Assembly: GCA_904374465.1 (NCBI GenBank)
Contig: CAJFFY010000016.1
Location: 1 to 60,417, forward strand
Length of the DNA: 60,417 nt
Direction of reading: 5' to 3'
Source: an uncultured Subdoligranulum sp.
Lineage (GTDB): Bacteria; Bacillota; Clostridia; Oscillospirales; Ruminococcaceae
The notes under the pieces were generated by a model. It saw nothing but the letters and a program-made list of their open reading frames with translations, ran no database searches and was not told the origin of the DNA. Position numbers and translations under genes: made by a program. Of this stretch, positions 8,071 to 14,167 are shown one piece after another. Numbering within the stretch: position 1 is the first letter of the stretch; every line of letters begins with the position of its first letter.

Positions 8071-9684
8071 ATGCAGATGAATGCCTCTTCCATCGTCAAT
8101 CAGAAAGCCGAGTGGGAAAAGCTGGGCGTCAAGCTGCCCCAGTTCGACCATGCGGCCATGACCGCCGCCACCAAGGAACACCCGATCTGGGTACACTTCG
8201 GCGCAGGCAACATCTTCCGCGGCTTTATTGCCGCACTGCAGCAGAAACTGCTGAACGAGGGCCTGGCCGACCGCGGAATCATCGCCGCCGACACCTTCGA
8301 TTACGACATCATCGACAAGATCTACACCCCCTTCGACAACCTGACCATGATGGTCACCCTGAACCCGGACGGCACCACCAGCCGGGAGATCATCGGTTCT
8401 GTGGCCGAGGGTCTGCGCGCCGATTCCTCCGACGCGGCCATGATGGCCCGCTTCAAGGAGATCTTCACCGATCCCGGCCTGCAGATGATTTCCTTTACCA
8501 TCACCGAGAAGGGCTACGCCCTCTACCGTCCGGACGGCAGCCTGATGCCGGTGGTCCAGGCGGACATTGACGAGGGTCCCGCCCATGCCCGCCATGCCAT
8601 GAGCATGGTGGCCGCCCTGCTGCTGGAGCGTTTCAACGCCGGCAAGTATCCCCTGGCCGTGGTGTCCATGGACAACTGCTCCCACAACGGCGAAAAGCTG
8701 CAGACCAGCGTCATGACGGTGGCCAAGGCCTGGCAGGAGAAAGGCTATGTGGGCCAGGACTTCATTGACTACCTCAGCGACGAGAGCAAGATCGCCTTCC
8801 CCTGGTCGATGATCGACAAGATCACCCCGCGTCCCCACAAGATGGTGGAGGAATCCCTGGAGAAGGACGGCATCGAGGATATGACCCCCATCGTCACCTC
8901 CAAGAACACCTTCATTGCGGCGTTCGTCAACGCCGAGCGTCCCCAGTACCTGGTGGTGGAGGACAAGTTCCCCAACGGCCGTCCCGCGCTGGAGAAGGCG
9001 GGCGTCTACATGACCGACCGCGACACCGTCAACAAGACCGAGCGCATGAAGGTCACCACCTGCCTGAACCCGCTGCACACCGCCATGTCGGTCTACGGCT
9101 GCATGCTGGGCTACACCCTGATCTGCGACGAGATGAAGGACGCCGACATCGTGGCGCTCATCAAGCGGCTGGGCTATGTGGAGGGTCTGCCCGTTGTGGT
9201 CAACCCCGGCATCCTGGAGCCCAAGGCCTTCATTGACGAAGTGGTGGAGCAGCGCCTGCCCAACCCCTTCATGCCGGACGCGCCCCAGCGCATTGCCACC
9301 GACACCTCCCAGAAGGTGGGCATCCGCTTTGGCGAGACCATCAAGAGCTACATCGCCGAGGGCCGCGACCTGAACACCCTGGTGTCCATTCCTCTGGCCA
9401 TTGCCGGTTGGCTGCGTTACCTGCTGGCCGTGGACGACAACGGCAACGCCTTTGAAGTTTCCGCCGATCCCCTGAAGGAAGACCTGCAGGCCAAGCTGGC
9501 GGGCATCGAAGTGGGCAAGCCCGACACCTACCATGGCCAGCTGAAAGCCATCCTGGCCAACGCTTCCATCTTCGGCACCGACCTGACCCAGACCGTGCTG
9601 GCCGACAAGATCGAGGCCTACTTTGTGGCCGAGCTGGCCGGCCCCGGCGCCGTGCGCAAGACGCTGCACGACGCGCTGGCCTAA
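8071..9684 (+). CDS. uxuB: Fructuronate reductase (mannitol dehydrogenase family)
   Basis: The 537-residue protein belongs to the polyol-specific long-chain dehydrogenase family. WVHFGAGNIFRGFIA (about residues 31-45) is the nucleotide-binding G-x-G-x-x-x-G motif; VVSMDNCSHNG holds the conserved cofactor and substrate segment; and NKTERMKVTTCLNPLHTAM includes the catalytic Lys region and family signature. The family covers mannitol dehydrogenase, tagaturonate reductase and fructuronate reductase. The adjacent mannonate dehydratase gene points to NADH-dependent conversion of D-fructuronate to D-mannonate in glucuronate breakdown. It is the first gene of a two-gene rightward operon. Confidence 0.87.
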   Translation: MQMNASSIVNQKAEWEKLGVKLPQFDHAAMTAATKEHPIWVHFGAGNIFRGFIAALQQKLLNEGLADRGIIAADTFDYDIIDKIYTPFDNLTMMVTLNPDGTTSREIIGSVAEGLRADSSDAAMMARFKEIFTDPGLQMISFTITEKGYALYRPDGSLMPVVQADIDEGPAHARHAMSMVAALLLERFNAGKYPLAVVSMDNCSHNGEKLQTSVMTVAKAWQEKGYVGQDFIDYLSDESKIAFPWSMIDKITPRPHKMVEESLEKDGIEDMTPIVTSKNTFIAAFVNAERPQYLVVEDKFPNGRPALEKAGVYMTDRDTVNKTERMKVTTCLNPLHTAMSVYGCMLGYTLICDEMKDADIVALIKRLGYVEGLPVVVNPGILEPKAFIDEVVEQRLPNPFMPDAPQRIATDTSQKVGIRFGETIKSYIAEGRDLNTLVSIPLAIAGWLRYLLAVDDNGNAFEVSADPLKEDLQAKLAGIEVGKPDTYHGQLKAILANASIFGTDLTQTVLADKIEAYFVAELAGPGAVRKTLHDALA

Positions 9685-9783
9685 TCTCCTCAAAGAGGGG
9701 AACAGTCCCGCACGGCGAGGTCTTGACCCCGCCGGATAACCACCGTATCGTAACGATAAAATTCACATACTAGGAGGTCCTTT
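9685..9783 (+). other. uxuB-uxuA spacer with a degenerate REP-like sequence
   Basis: The spacer contains GAGGTCTTGACCCCGCCGG, resembling one arm of the REP hairpins found elsewhere, a short inverted repeat (TATCGTAACGATA) and a very strong Shine-Dalgarno AGGAGGT (9772-9778) before uxuA. Confidence 0.5.
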
Positions 9784-10884
9784 ATGTCCATGAAAATGGG
9801 TTGGCGCTGGTATGGTGAGGGCAACGACCCCATCAAGCTCAGCGACATCAAGCAGATTCCCGGTGTAGAGAGCATTGTCTGGGCGCTGCACAGCAAGATG
9901 CCCGGCGAAATCTGGGAAGAGAACGAGATCAAGGAAGTGGTGGACCAGATCCACGCCGCCGGTTTCAGCGCCGAAGTGGTGGAGAGCGTCAACGTCCACG
10001 ACGACATCAAGATCGGCCTGCCCACCCGGGACGCCCTGATCGAAAACTACAAGCAGTGCATCCGCAACCTGGCCAAGTTCGGCGTCAAGGTGATCTGCTA
10101 CAACTTCATGCCGGTCTTTGACTGGACCCGCACCGACCTGTTCCATCCGGTGGGCGACGGTTCCACGGCGCTGTTCTATCAGAAGGATCTGATCAAGGAC
10201 GACTACAAGGCCATGGCCGAGTATATCATGAGCTTCACCGAGAAGTACAACATGACCTTCCCGGGCTGGGAGCCCGAGCGTATGGCCAAGCTGGACGAGC
10301 TGTTCAAGGCCTATGCCCCCGTCACCAAGGAAAAGCTGTGGGAGAACCTGAAGTACTTCCTGGAAGCCATCATGCCTACCTGCCATGAGTGCGACATCAA
10401 GATGGCCATTCACCAGGACGATCCCCCGTGGGACATCTTCGGTCTGCCCCGTCTGCTCACCGACGCCGAGGCCATCGACCGGTTCCTGTCCATGGTGGAT
10501 GATCCGTACAACTGCCTGACCCTGTGCTCCGGCAGCCTGAACGGCAACCCCAACAACAACGTGGCCGCCATCGCCCGCAAGCACAGCGACCGCATCCCCT
10601 TTGCCCACGTGCGCAACATCCATCACTTCGACAACGGCGATTTCATCGAGGCCGCCCACCGCGATTGCTGCGGCGAGACCGGCATCATCGAAATCCTGCG
10701 CGCCCTGCATGACGGCGGCCATGACCTGGTCATCCGTCCCGACCACGGCCGTCAGCTGTGGGAGGAAGGCCCCGGCAACTGCCGCCCCGGCTACGGCAAG
10801 TATGACCGTGCCCTGGGCACCCAGTACATGTTGGGCGTCTGGGATATGCTGGACCGCCTGGACGAGGAGAAAGCCAAGGCGTAA
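9784..10884 (+). CDS. uxuA: Mannonate dehydratase
   Basis: The 366-residue protein starts MSMKMGWRWYGEGNDPIKLSDIKQ, diagnostic for UxuA. It continues with GVESIVWALH and VIRPDHGRQLW near the C-terminus, where the metal-binding His and Asp lie in this TIM-barrel enzyme. HQDDPPWDIFGLPR and LCSGSLNGNP are further family signatures. It dehydrates D-mannonate to 2-keto-3-deoxygluconate, the step after fructuronate reductase, using Mn2+ or Fe2+ in the cytosol. It lies 99 bp downstream of uxuB with its own strong ribosome-binding site, and is followed by a family A palindrome and a terminator. The pair supports growth on glucuronate from pectin, host glycans or glucuronides. Confidence 0.95.
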   Translation: MSMKMGWRWYGEGNDPIKLSDIKQIPGVESIVWALHSKMPGEIWEENEIKEVVDQIHAAGFSAEVVESVNVHDDIKIGLPTRDALIENYKQCIRNLAKFGVKVICYNFMPVFDWTRTDLFHPVGDGSTALFYQKDLIKDDYKAMAEYIMSFTEKYNMTFPGWEPERMAKLDELFKAYAPVTKEKLWENLKYFLEAIMPTCHECDIKMAIHQDDPPWDIFGLPRLLTDAEAIDRFLSMVDDPYNCLTLCSGSLNGNPNNNVAAIARKHSDRIPFAHVRNIHHFDNGDFIEAAHRDCCGETGIIEILRALHDGGHDLVIRPDHGRQLWEEGPGNCRPGYGKYDRALGTQYMLGVWDMLDRLDEEKAKA

Positions 10885-10892
10885 TGCGCCCT

Positions 10893-10916
10893 GTTCTTTT
10901 CTTGCAAGAAAAGAAC
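10893..10916 (+). repeat. Family A palindrome after uxuA
   Basis: Perfect 24 bp palindrome, arms GTTCTTTTCTTG and complement, 8 nt after the stop. The outer arm CAAAAGAACTC follows, so it is oriented with the gene. Confidence 0.88.
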
Positions 10917-10932
10917 CAAAAGAACTCTAACT

Positions 10933-10971
10933 AAAAATCCCCCGCAGGGTATTACCCTGCGGGGGATTTTT
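10933..10971 (+). terminator. Bidirectional terminator between uxuA and birA
   Basis: The GC stem ATCCCCCGCAGGG / CCCTGCGGGGGAT has a short loop and A and T tracts on both sides. It sits between two inward-facing family A palindromes at a convergent gene junction. Confidence 0.92.
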
Positions 10972-10987
10972 GATTGGAATTTCTTCG

Positions 10988-11011
10988 GTTCCTTCTTTGC
11001 AAAGAAGGAAC
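10988..11011 (-). repeat. Family A palindrome after birA
   Basis: Perfect 24 bp palindrome, arms GTTCCTTCTTTG and complement, 6 nt past the minus-strand stop. The outer arm ATTTCTTCG lies on its left, so it is oriented with birA. Confidence 0.88.
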
Positions 11012-11017
11012 AAGCGC

Positions 11018-11752
11018 TCACACCGCGCCGTAGATGCCGGAAACCGACACTTCGCCGGTAAAAACGCGGGTTTCGCCGTTTTCCCCTTCCACGATCAGAC
11101 GGCCTTCCTCGTCCACATCGGTGGCGATGCCGGCGCCGCCGTCGTAGGTCACCCGGCGTCCCAAATTGATGCAGGCGTCCTTGTACCGCTGCCGGTAGGG
11201 GGCGAAGCCCTCCACCTCGTAGGTATAGAGTGCCCGGTCAAAGCCGAAATCCGTCATATACTGGGCCAGCCATTCGGGGTCCACTTCCAGGTCCACCGGC
11301 ACGCCCTGCAATGCCAGGCTGGTGCCGTGGGGCAGGCCCGCGGCGTCAAAGTACGCCTGGGGCTGGGCCAGGTTGATGCCGATACCCGACAACACACTGT
11401 GCCCGTCGGGGGCACCCTCGCACAGAATGCCCACCAGCTTTTTGCCGTTCAGCAGCAAATCGTTGGGCCATTTGATCTGACATTGCACGCCGTAGCGCTG
11501 GTACAGCGCGTCCGCCACCGCCAGGCTGGAAAACAGCGGCAGGGTGGAAGGCTGTGCCAGCGGGGTCTTGAGCACCACCGTATAATACAGGGCCTTGCCG
11601 GGGGCGTCCACCCACTGGCGGCCCAACCGGCCCCGGCCGGCGGTCTGGCGGGTGGTGTACACCGCGCCGATGGGCCCGAACTCCTCCAGATGGGCCTTGG
11701 CCCAGGTATTGGTGCTGTCCACTTCGGGCAGATACCGCACACTCTCGTTCAC
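11018..11752 (-). CDS. birA: Biotin--[acetyl-CoA-carboxylase] ligase
   Basis: The enzyme attaches biotin to acyl-CoA carboxylase or decarboxylase carrier domains through biotinyl-AMP. EVDSTNTWAK, the glycine-rich adenylate loop GRGRLGRQW, and KWPNDLLLNGKKLVGIL are the classical BirA catalytic motifs. There is no N-terminal DNA-binding domain, so this is a monofunctional ligase. I choose GTG 11752, whose first bases overlap the yfcE stop (GTGA) with AGAGGG upstream, indicating translational coupling; an ATG at 11785 would overlap yfcE more deeply. The length is 244 residues. The Na+-pump decarboxylase genes near 36 kb belong to a system that normally needs a biotin carrier protein. Confidence 0.92.
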   Translation of the reverse strand: MNESVRYLPEVDSTNTWAKAHLEEFGPIGAVYTTRQTAGRGRLGRQWVDAPGKALYYTVVLKTPLAQPSTLPLFSSLAVADALYQRYGVQCQIKWPNDLLLNGKKLVGILCEGAPDGHSVLSGIGINLAQPQAYFDAAGLPHGTSLALQGVPVDLEVDPEWLAQYMTDFGFDRALYTYEVEGFAPYRQRYKDACINLGRRVTYDGGAGIATDVDEEGRLIVEGENGETRVFTGEVSVSGIYGAV

Positions 11753-12243
11753 AGTTCGGGCACCCTCTTCCAACTGAACTGGCACTGGCCGTCCGTCACT
11801 TCAATGACGCCGTAGCGGTGTTCGTCCCGCAGACTGCCGGGATTGAACAGGGTGGGGGCCACCCCGTGCCCCGGCACCAGCTGGGAATGATGGGTGTGGC
11901 CGAAAAGCGCCACATCGGCGCCCCGGGCGCTGGCGGTTTCCAGCAGCTCGCTGAAGGTCCACTTGACCTGGTAGCGGTGCCCGTGGGTGTAAAAGAACAG
12001 CACCCCCGCAAAGGGAACCAGCCCCTCGGTGGGGTCCTGGTACCCGGTATCGCAGTTGCCCGCCACCCGGTAGATGGGATAGGGCACGGGGGTTTTGCGG
12101 CTTTCCAGGGCGTTGTCCAGGTCATACAACCCGTCGCCCAGATAAAACAGCGCGTCGGCGGTTTCGTTGTCCAGCAGCCAGCGCAGTTCCCGCAGGCGGC
12201 CGTGTACGTCGCTGATCACAAGAATTTTGGAAGTATCGGACAT
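11749..12243 (-). CDS. yfcE: YfcE/MJ0936-type metallophosphoesterase
   Basis: The 164-residue calcineurin-like phosphodiesterase has the metal-ligand series of the family: ILVISDVHGR (DxH), YLGDGLYD (GD), VAGNCD (GNxD), FFYTHGHRY (GH) and FGHTHHSQL (GHTH). Relatives hydrolyse phosphodiesters with Mn2+ in vitro; the physiological substrate is unsettled. ATG 12243 (MSDTSK) is preceded by AAAGGAT; the longer open frame upstream has no family sequence. It lies downstream of rsmI and is coupled to birA by a 4 bp overlap. Confidence 0.88.
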   Translation of the reverse strand: MSDTSKILVISDVHGRLRELRWLLDNETADALFYLGDGLYDLDNALESRKTPVPYPIYRVAGNCDTGYQDPTEGLVPFAGVLFFYTHGHRYQVKWTFSELLETASARGADVALFGHTHHSQLVPGHGVAPTLFNPGSLRDEHRYGVIEVTDGQCQFSWKRVPEL

Positions 12244-12276
12244 GGGAGTGGATCCTTTCCGGAATGTGTTGTGCAC

Positions 12277-12296
12277 CCTTTCTTTGCGAAGAAAGG
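12277..12296 (+). repeat. Family A palindrome in the rsmI-yfcE gap
   Basis: 20 bp palindrome, CCTTTCTTTG with a complement carrying one change that still allows a U-G pair. The outer arm CCAAAGAAAACG lies to the right, so it is not oriented with the minus-strand genes. Confidence 0.7.
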
Positions 12297-12320
12297 ACCA
12301 AAGAAAACGCCGCAGCCTGT

Positions 12321-13160
12321 TCATGCCTTGGCGATCAGGGCTTTGTAGATTTCCCCCTTGGCGAAGGGGGTACCGGCGGCCGCCTGTTTGGCGGCGGCGG
12401 AAGGCGGCATACCGCCTTCCAGCAGGGCGCGGGCCGCCGCCACCACATCGTCTTTGGTGGGTTCGGCGTCGGCGGCTGCGGCGGCGGGGTCGGCTCCGGC
12501 CACCACCAGCACGTATTCGCCGCGCGGATCGTGGTCCCGGTAATGGGCAACAGCCTCTCCCAGGGTGGTTTTTACAATCTCCTCGTGGAGTTTGGTCAGT
12601 TCCCGGCACAGGCTCACCGGCCGGTCAGCACCCAGGGCGGCGGCCAGGTCGTCCAGCGTGCCCCGCAGTTTGTGGGGCGCCTCATACAACAGGATGGTCC
12701 GGGTTTCGCCCTGCAATGCAGCCAGCCGTTCCCGCCGTTCCCGTTTGGGCACCGGCAAAAAGCCTTCAAAGACGAACCGGGCGGTGGGCTGACCGCTGGC
12801 AGCCAGCGCCGTGATGCAGGCGGACGCCCCCGGCACCGGCACCACCCGGATGCCCCGGGCATGGGCTTCGGCGACAATCTGCTCGCCGGGATCGCTGATG
12901 CAGGGCATGCCCGCGTCGCTGCACAGGGCGCAGTCCTCCCCCGCTTCGATGCGCTGCAAAATGGCCTCGCCGTGGTGCAGGGCGTGCTCGTAGTAGCTGA
13001 CCAGCGGTTTTTTCAGACCCAGATGGTTGAGCAGCCGCAGCGTTACCCGGGTATCCTCGGCGGCCACAAAGTCCACCGCCCCGAAGGTGGCCGCCACCCG
13101 GGGCGGCATGTCGTCCAGATTGCCGATGGGCGTCGCCACCAGATACAATGTCCCCGCCAC
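12321..13160 (-). CDS. rsmI: 16S rRNA (cytidine(1402)-2'-O)-methyltransferase
   Basis: The 279-residue SAM-dependent enzyme belongs to the tetrapyrrole-methylase fold. TLYLVATPIGNLDDM is the diagnostic N-terminus, AAEDTRVTLRLL follows, CSDAGMPCISDPG is the SAM-loop signature and VPVPGASACITAL the second. It methylates the ribose of C1402 in the decoding centre. The start is GTG 13160, because AAGGAGGG lies 6 nt upstream and the family N-terminus begins there; an ATG at 13223 lies upstream of the -10 box and can be excluded. It heads the rsmI-yfcE-birA group. Confidence 0.93.
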   Translation of the reverse strand: MAGTLYLVATPIGNLDDMPPRVAATFGAVDFVAAEDTRVTLRLLNHLGLKKPLVSYYEHALHHGEAILQRIEAGEDCALCSDAGMPCISDPGEQIVAEAHARGIRVVPVPGASACITALAASGQPTARFVFEGFLPVPKRERRERLAALQGETRTILLYEAPHKLRGTLDDLAAALGADRPVSLCRELTKLHEEIVKTTLGEAVAHYRDHDPRGEYVLVVAGADPAAAAADAEPTKDDVVAAARALLEGGMPPSAAAKQAAAGTPFAKGEIYKALIAKA

Positions 13161-13190
13161 AGCCAGGCCCTCCTTTTCTATAATATTTCT

Positions 13191-13219
13191 ATTATATCCG
13201 ACCTGTGCGCCGTTGGCAA
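13191..13219 (-). promoter_or_regulatory. Promoter of rsmI-yfcE-birA
   Basis: On the minus strand TTGCCA (13214-13219) and TATAAT (13191-13196) are separated by 17 bp, about 30 bp ahead of GTG 13160. Confidence 0.82.
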
Positions 13220-13237
13220 GCACTCCCGCTTTTCCTT

Positions 13238-13261
13238 GTCCTTTCTTTGCAAAGAAAGGAC
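13238..13261 (+). repeat. Family A palindrome upstream of rsmI
   Basis: Perfect 24 bp palindrome, arms GTCCTTTCTTTG and complement, with outer arm CAAAGAAACTCC on the right and a terminator beyond. This variant pairs GTCC with GGAC where most copies pair GTTCC with GGAAC. Confidence 0.85.
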
Positions 13262-13277
13262 CAAAGAAACTCCAAAC

Positions 13278-13310
13278 AAAAACAGACGGGACCAGATCCC
13301 GTCTGTTTTT
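13278..13310 (+). terminator. Bidirectional intrinsic terminator
   Basis: AAAACAGACGGGA / TCCCGTCTGTTTTT forms a GC stem with A and T tracts at either end. It is again bracketed by two inward-facing family A palindromes (13238 and 13633). Confidence 0.88.
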
Positions 13311-13423
13311 ACAGATTTTTCCCTATCTCCGGGCACCGAGCGGCAATCCCCGTACCATTCCACCGTGAATCCGGTACCGGAATTTTCCGCCGGCCGGTGC
13401 CACGTTGTATCAGTTACACGTAG

Positions 13424-13554
13424 GGGCCGGGTACACCCGGCCCGGGCCATCGTGCGGTCCTCGCCACACCCCCGGGCGGCCTATAGGCCGCCCCTACAAT
13501 CAAACACCGAACCGTGATACCCGCACAATCCCACGGCGGGGTCAAGACCCCGCC
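13424..13554. repeat. Cluster of three REP hairpins (BIME-like)
   Basis: Three GC-rich palindromes lie at 13424-13443 (GGGCCGGGT arms), 13474-13493 (GGGCGGCCTA arms) and 13535-13554 (GGCGGGGTC arms). Each has TAGG or CCTAC at its foot, that is the GTAG-type tetranucleotide typical of REP sequences; the first faces right, the other two left. Together with the family A copies they fill the 513 bp between rsmI and acyP; I see no gene there. Confidence 0.75.
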
Positions 13555-13632
13555 CTACGGGTGGTGCCTTTTTCCGGCTCCGGCGCGGCAAGCTCCCGTG
13601 CCTCCCGATATACCCGGTTCAGAGTTTCTTTG

Positions 13633-13658
13633 CCTACTTTCTTTGCAAAGAAAGTAGG
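13633..13658 (-). repeat. Family A palindrome after acyP
   Basis: Perfect 26 bp palindrome, arms CCTACTTTCTTTG and complement, 15 nt past the acyP stop. The outer arm GAGTTTCTTTG is on its left and one half-arm is duplicated on its right (GCAAAGAAAGTAGG). Further left, 13560-13630 holds one spacer unit in minus orientation. Confidence 0.87.
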
Positions 13659-13673
13659 TGCAAAGAAAGTAGG

Positions 13674-13958
13674 TCAGTCGCCGCTGCGTTCAGTGAAAGA
13701 ATACTCGTGTTCCTCAAGGGGGAGGTTATCCACGGTCATTCCCTCGATGCGTCCCCAGCGGCAGGTTTTTTCAATCAGGGGCACAAGTTTTTCCAGCTGT
13801 GCCGGTTCGCCCTGGGCTTCCAGGGTCACGCTGCCATCCCAGTTGTTGGCCACCCACCCGGTCAGGCCCAGTTTCTGGGCAGCGCAGGTGGCAAAATACC
13901 GGAACCCCACGCCCTGCACCCGGCCGGTGAACCGCCAGCGCCGCCGTACCGCGCTCAT
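13674..13958 (-). CDS. acyP: Acylphosphatase
   Basis: The 94-residue protein is full family length. RVQGVGFRYF contains the phosphate-binding loop and catalytic Arg, and GWVANNWDGSVTLEAQG supplies the catalytic Asn and second family signature. It hydrolyses acyl phosphates such as acetyl or carbamoyl phosphate in the cytosol. Its ATG overlaps the copper ATPase stop codon as ATGA, so the two are translationally coupled. A role tied to the P-type ATPase aspartyl-phosphate has been discussed for other acylphosphatases; here it is only suggested by the overlap. Confidence 0.93.
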   Translation of the reverse strand: MSAVRRRWRFTGRVQGVGFRYFATCAAQKLGLTGWVANNWDGSVTLEAQGEPAQLEKLVPLIEKTCRWGRIEGMTVDNLPLEEHEYSFTERSGD

Positions 13959-14167
13959 CCGTCGATCCCCGTCACCGTGTAGTCCTTGGCCTGCACGGCG
14001 TCCTGCAGGACGGCGTTGTCCAGCGGGGCGGTCAGGGTCACCACCGCAGTCCCCGCCGTATGGCTGACGACGGCGCTTTCGACGCCATCCAGGGCTTCCA
14101 GCGCCTTTTTCACGGTAGCTTCGCAATGGGCACACATCATGCCCTCGATATGCAGGGTCTTGGTCAT
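13955..14167 (-). CDS. copZ: Possible free CopZ-like copper chaperone from an internal start within copA
   Basis: Codon 787 of the ATPase is ATG (14167). Seven nucleotides upstream lies a perfect Shine-Dalgarno AGGAGGT (14175-14181), which would be a remarkable coincidence inside a coding region. Initiation here gives a 70-residue protein beginning MTKTLHIEGMMCAHCEATV, exactly the size of stand-alone CopZ chaperones, with the CxxC copper site. This suggests a former copA-copZ pair whose stop codon was lost while the second start survived, giving fused and free chaperone from one message. Seen: site, spacing and domain. Inferred: actual internal initiation. Confidence 0.6.
   Translation of the reverse strand: MTKTLHIEGMMCAHCEATVKKALEALDGVESAVVSHTAGTAVVTLTAPLDNAVLQDAVQAKDYTVTGIDG

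Noticed and set aside
7987..9693. Long minus-strand frame opposite uxuB
   Set aside because: uxuB motifs are complete on the plus strand; no ribosome-binding site or family match for the opposite frame.
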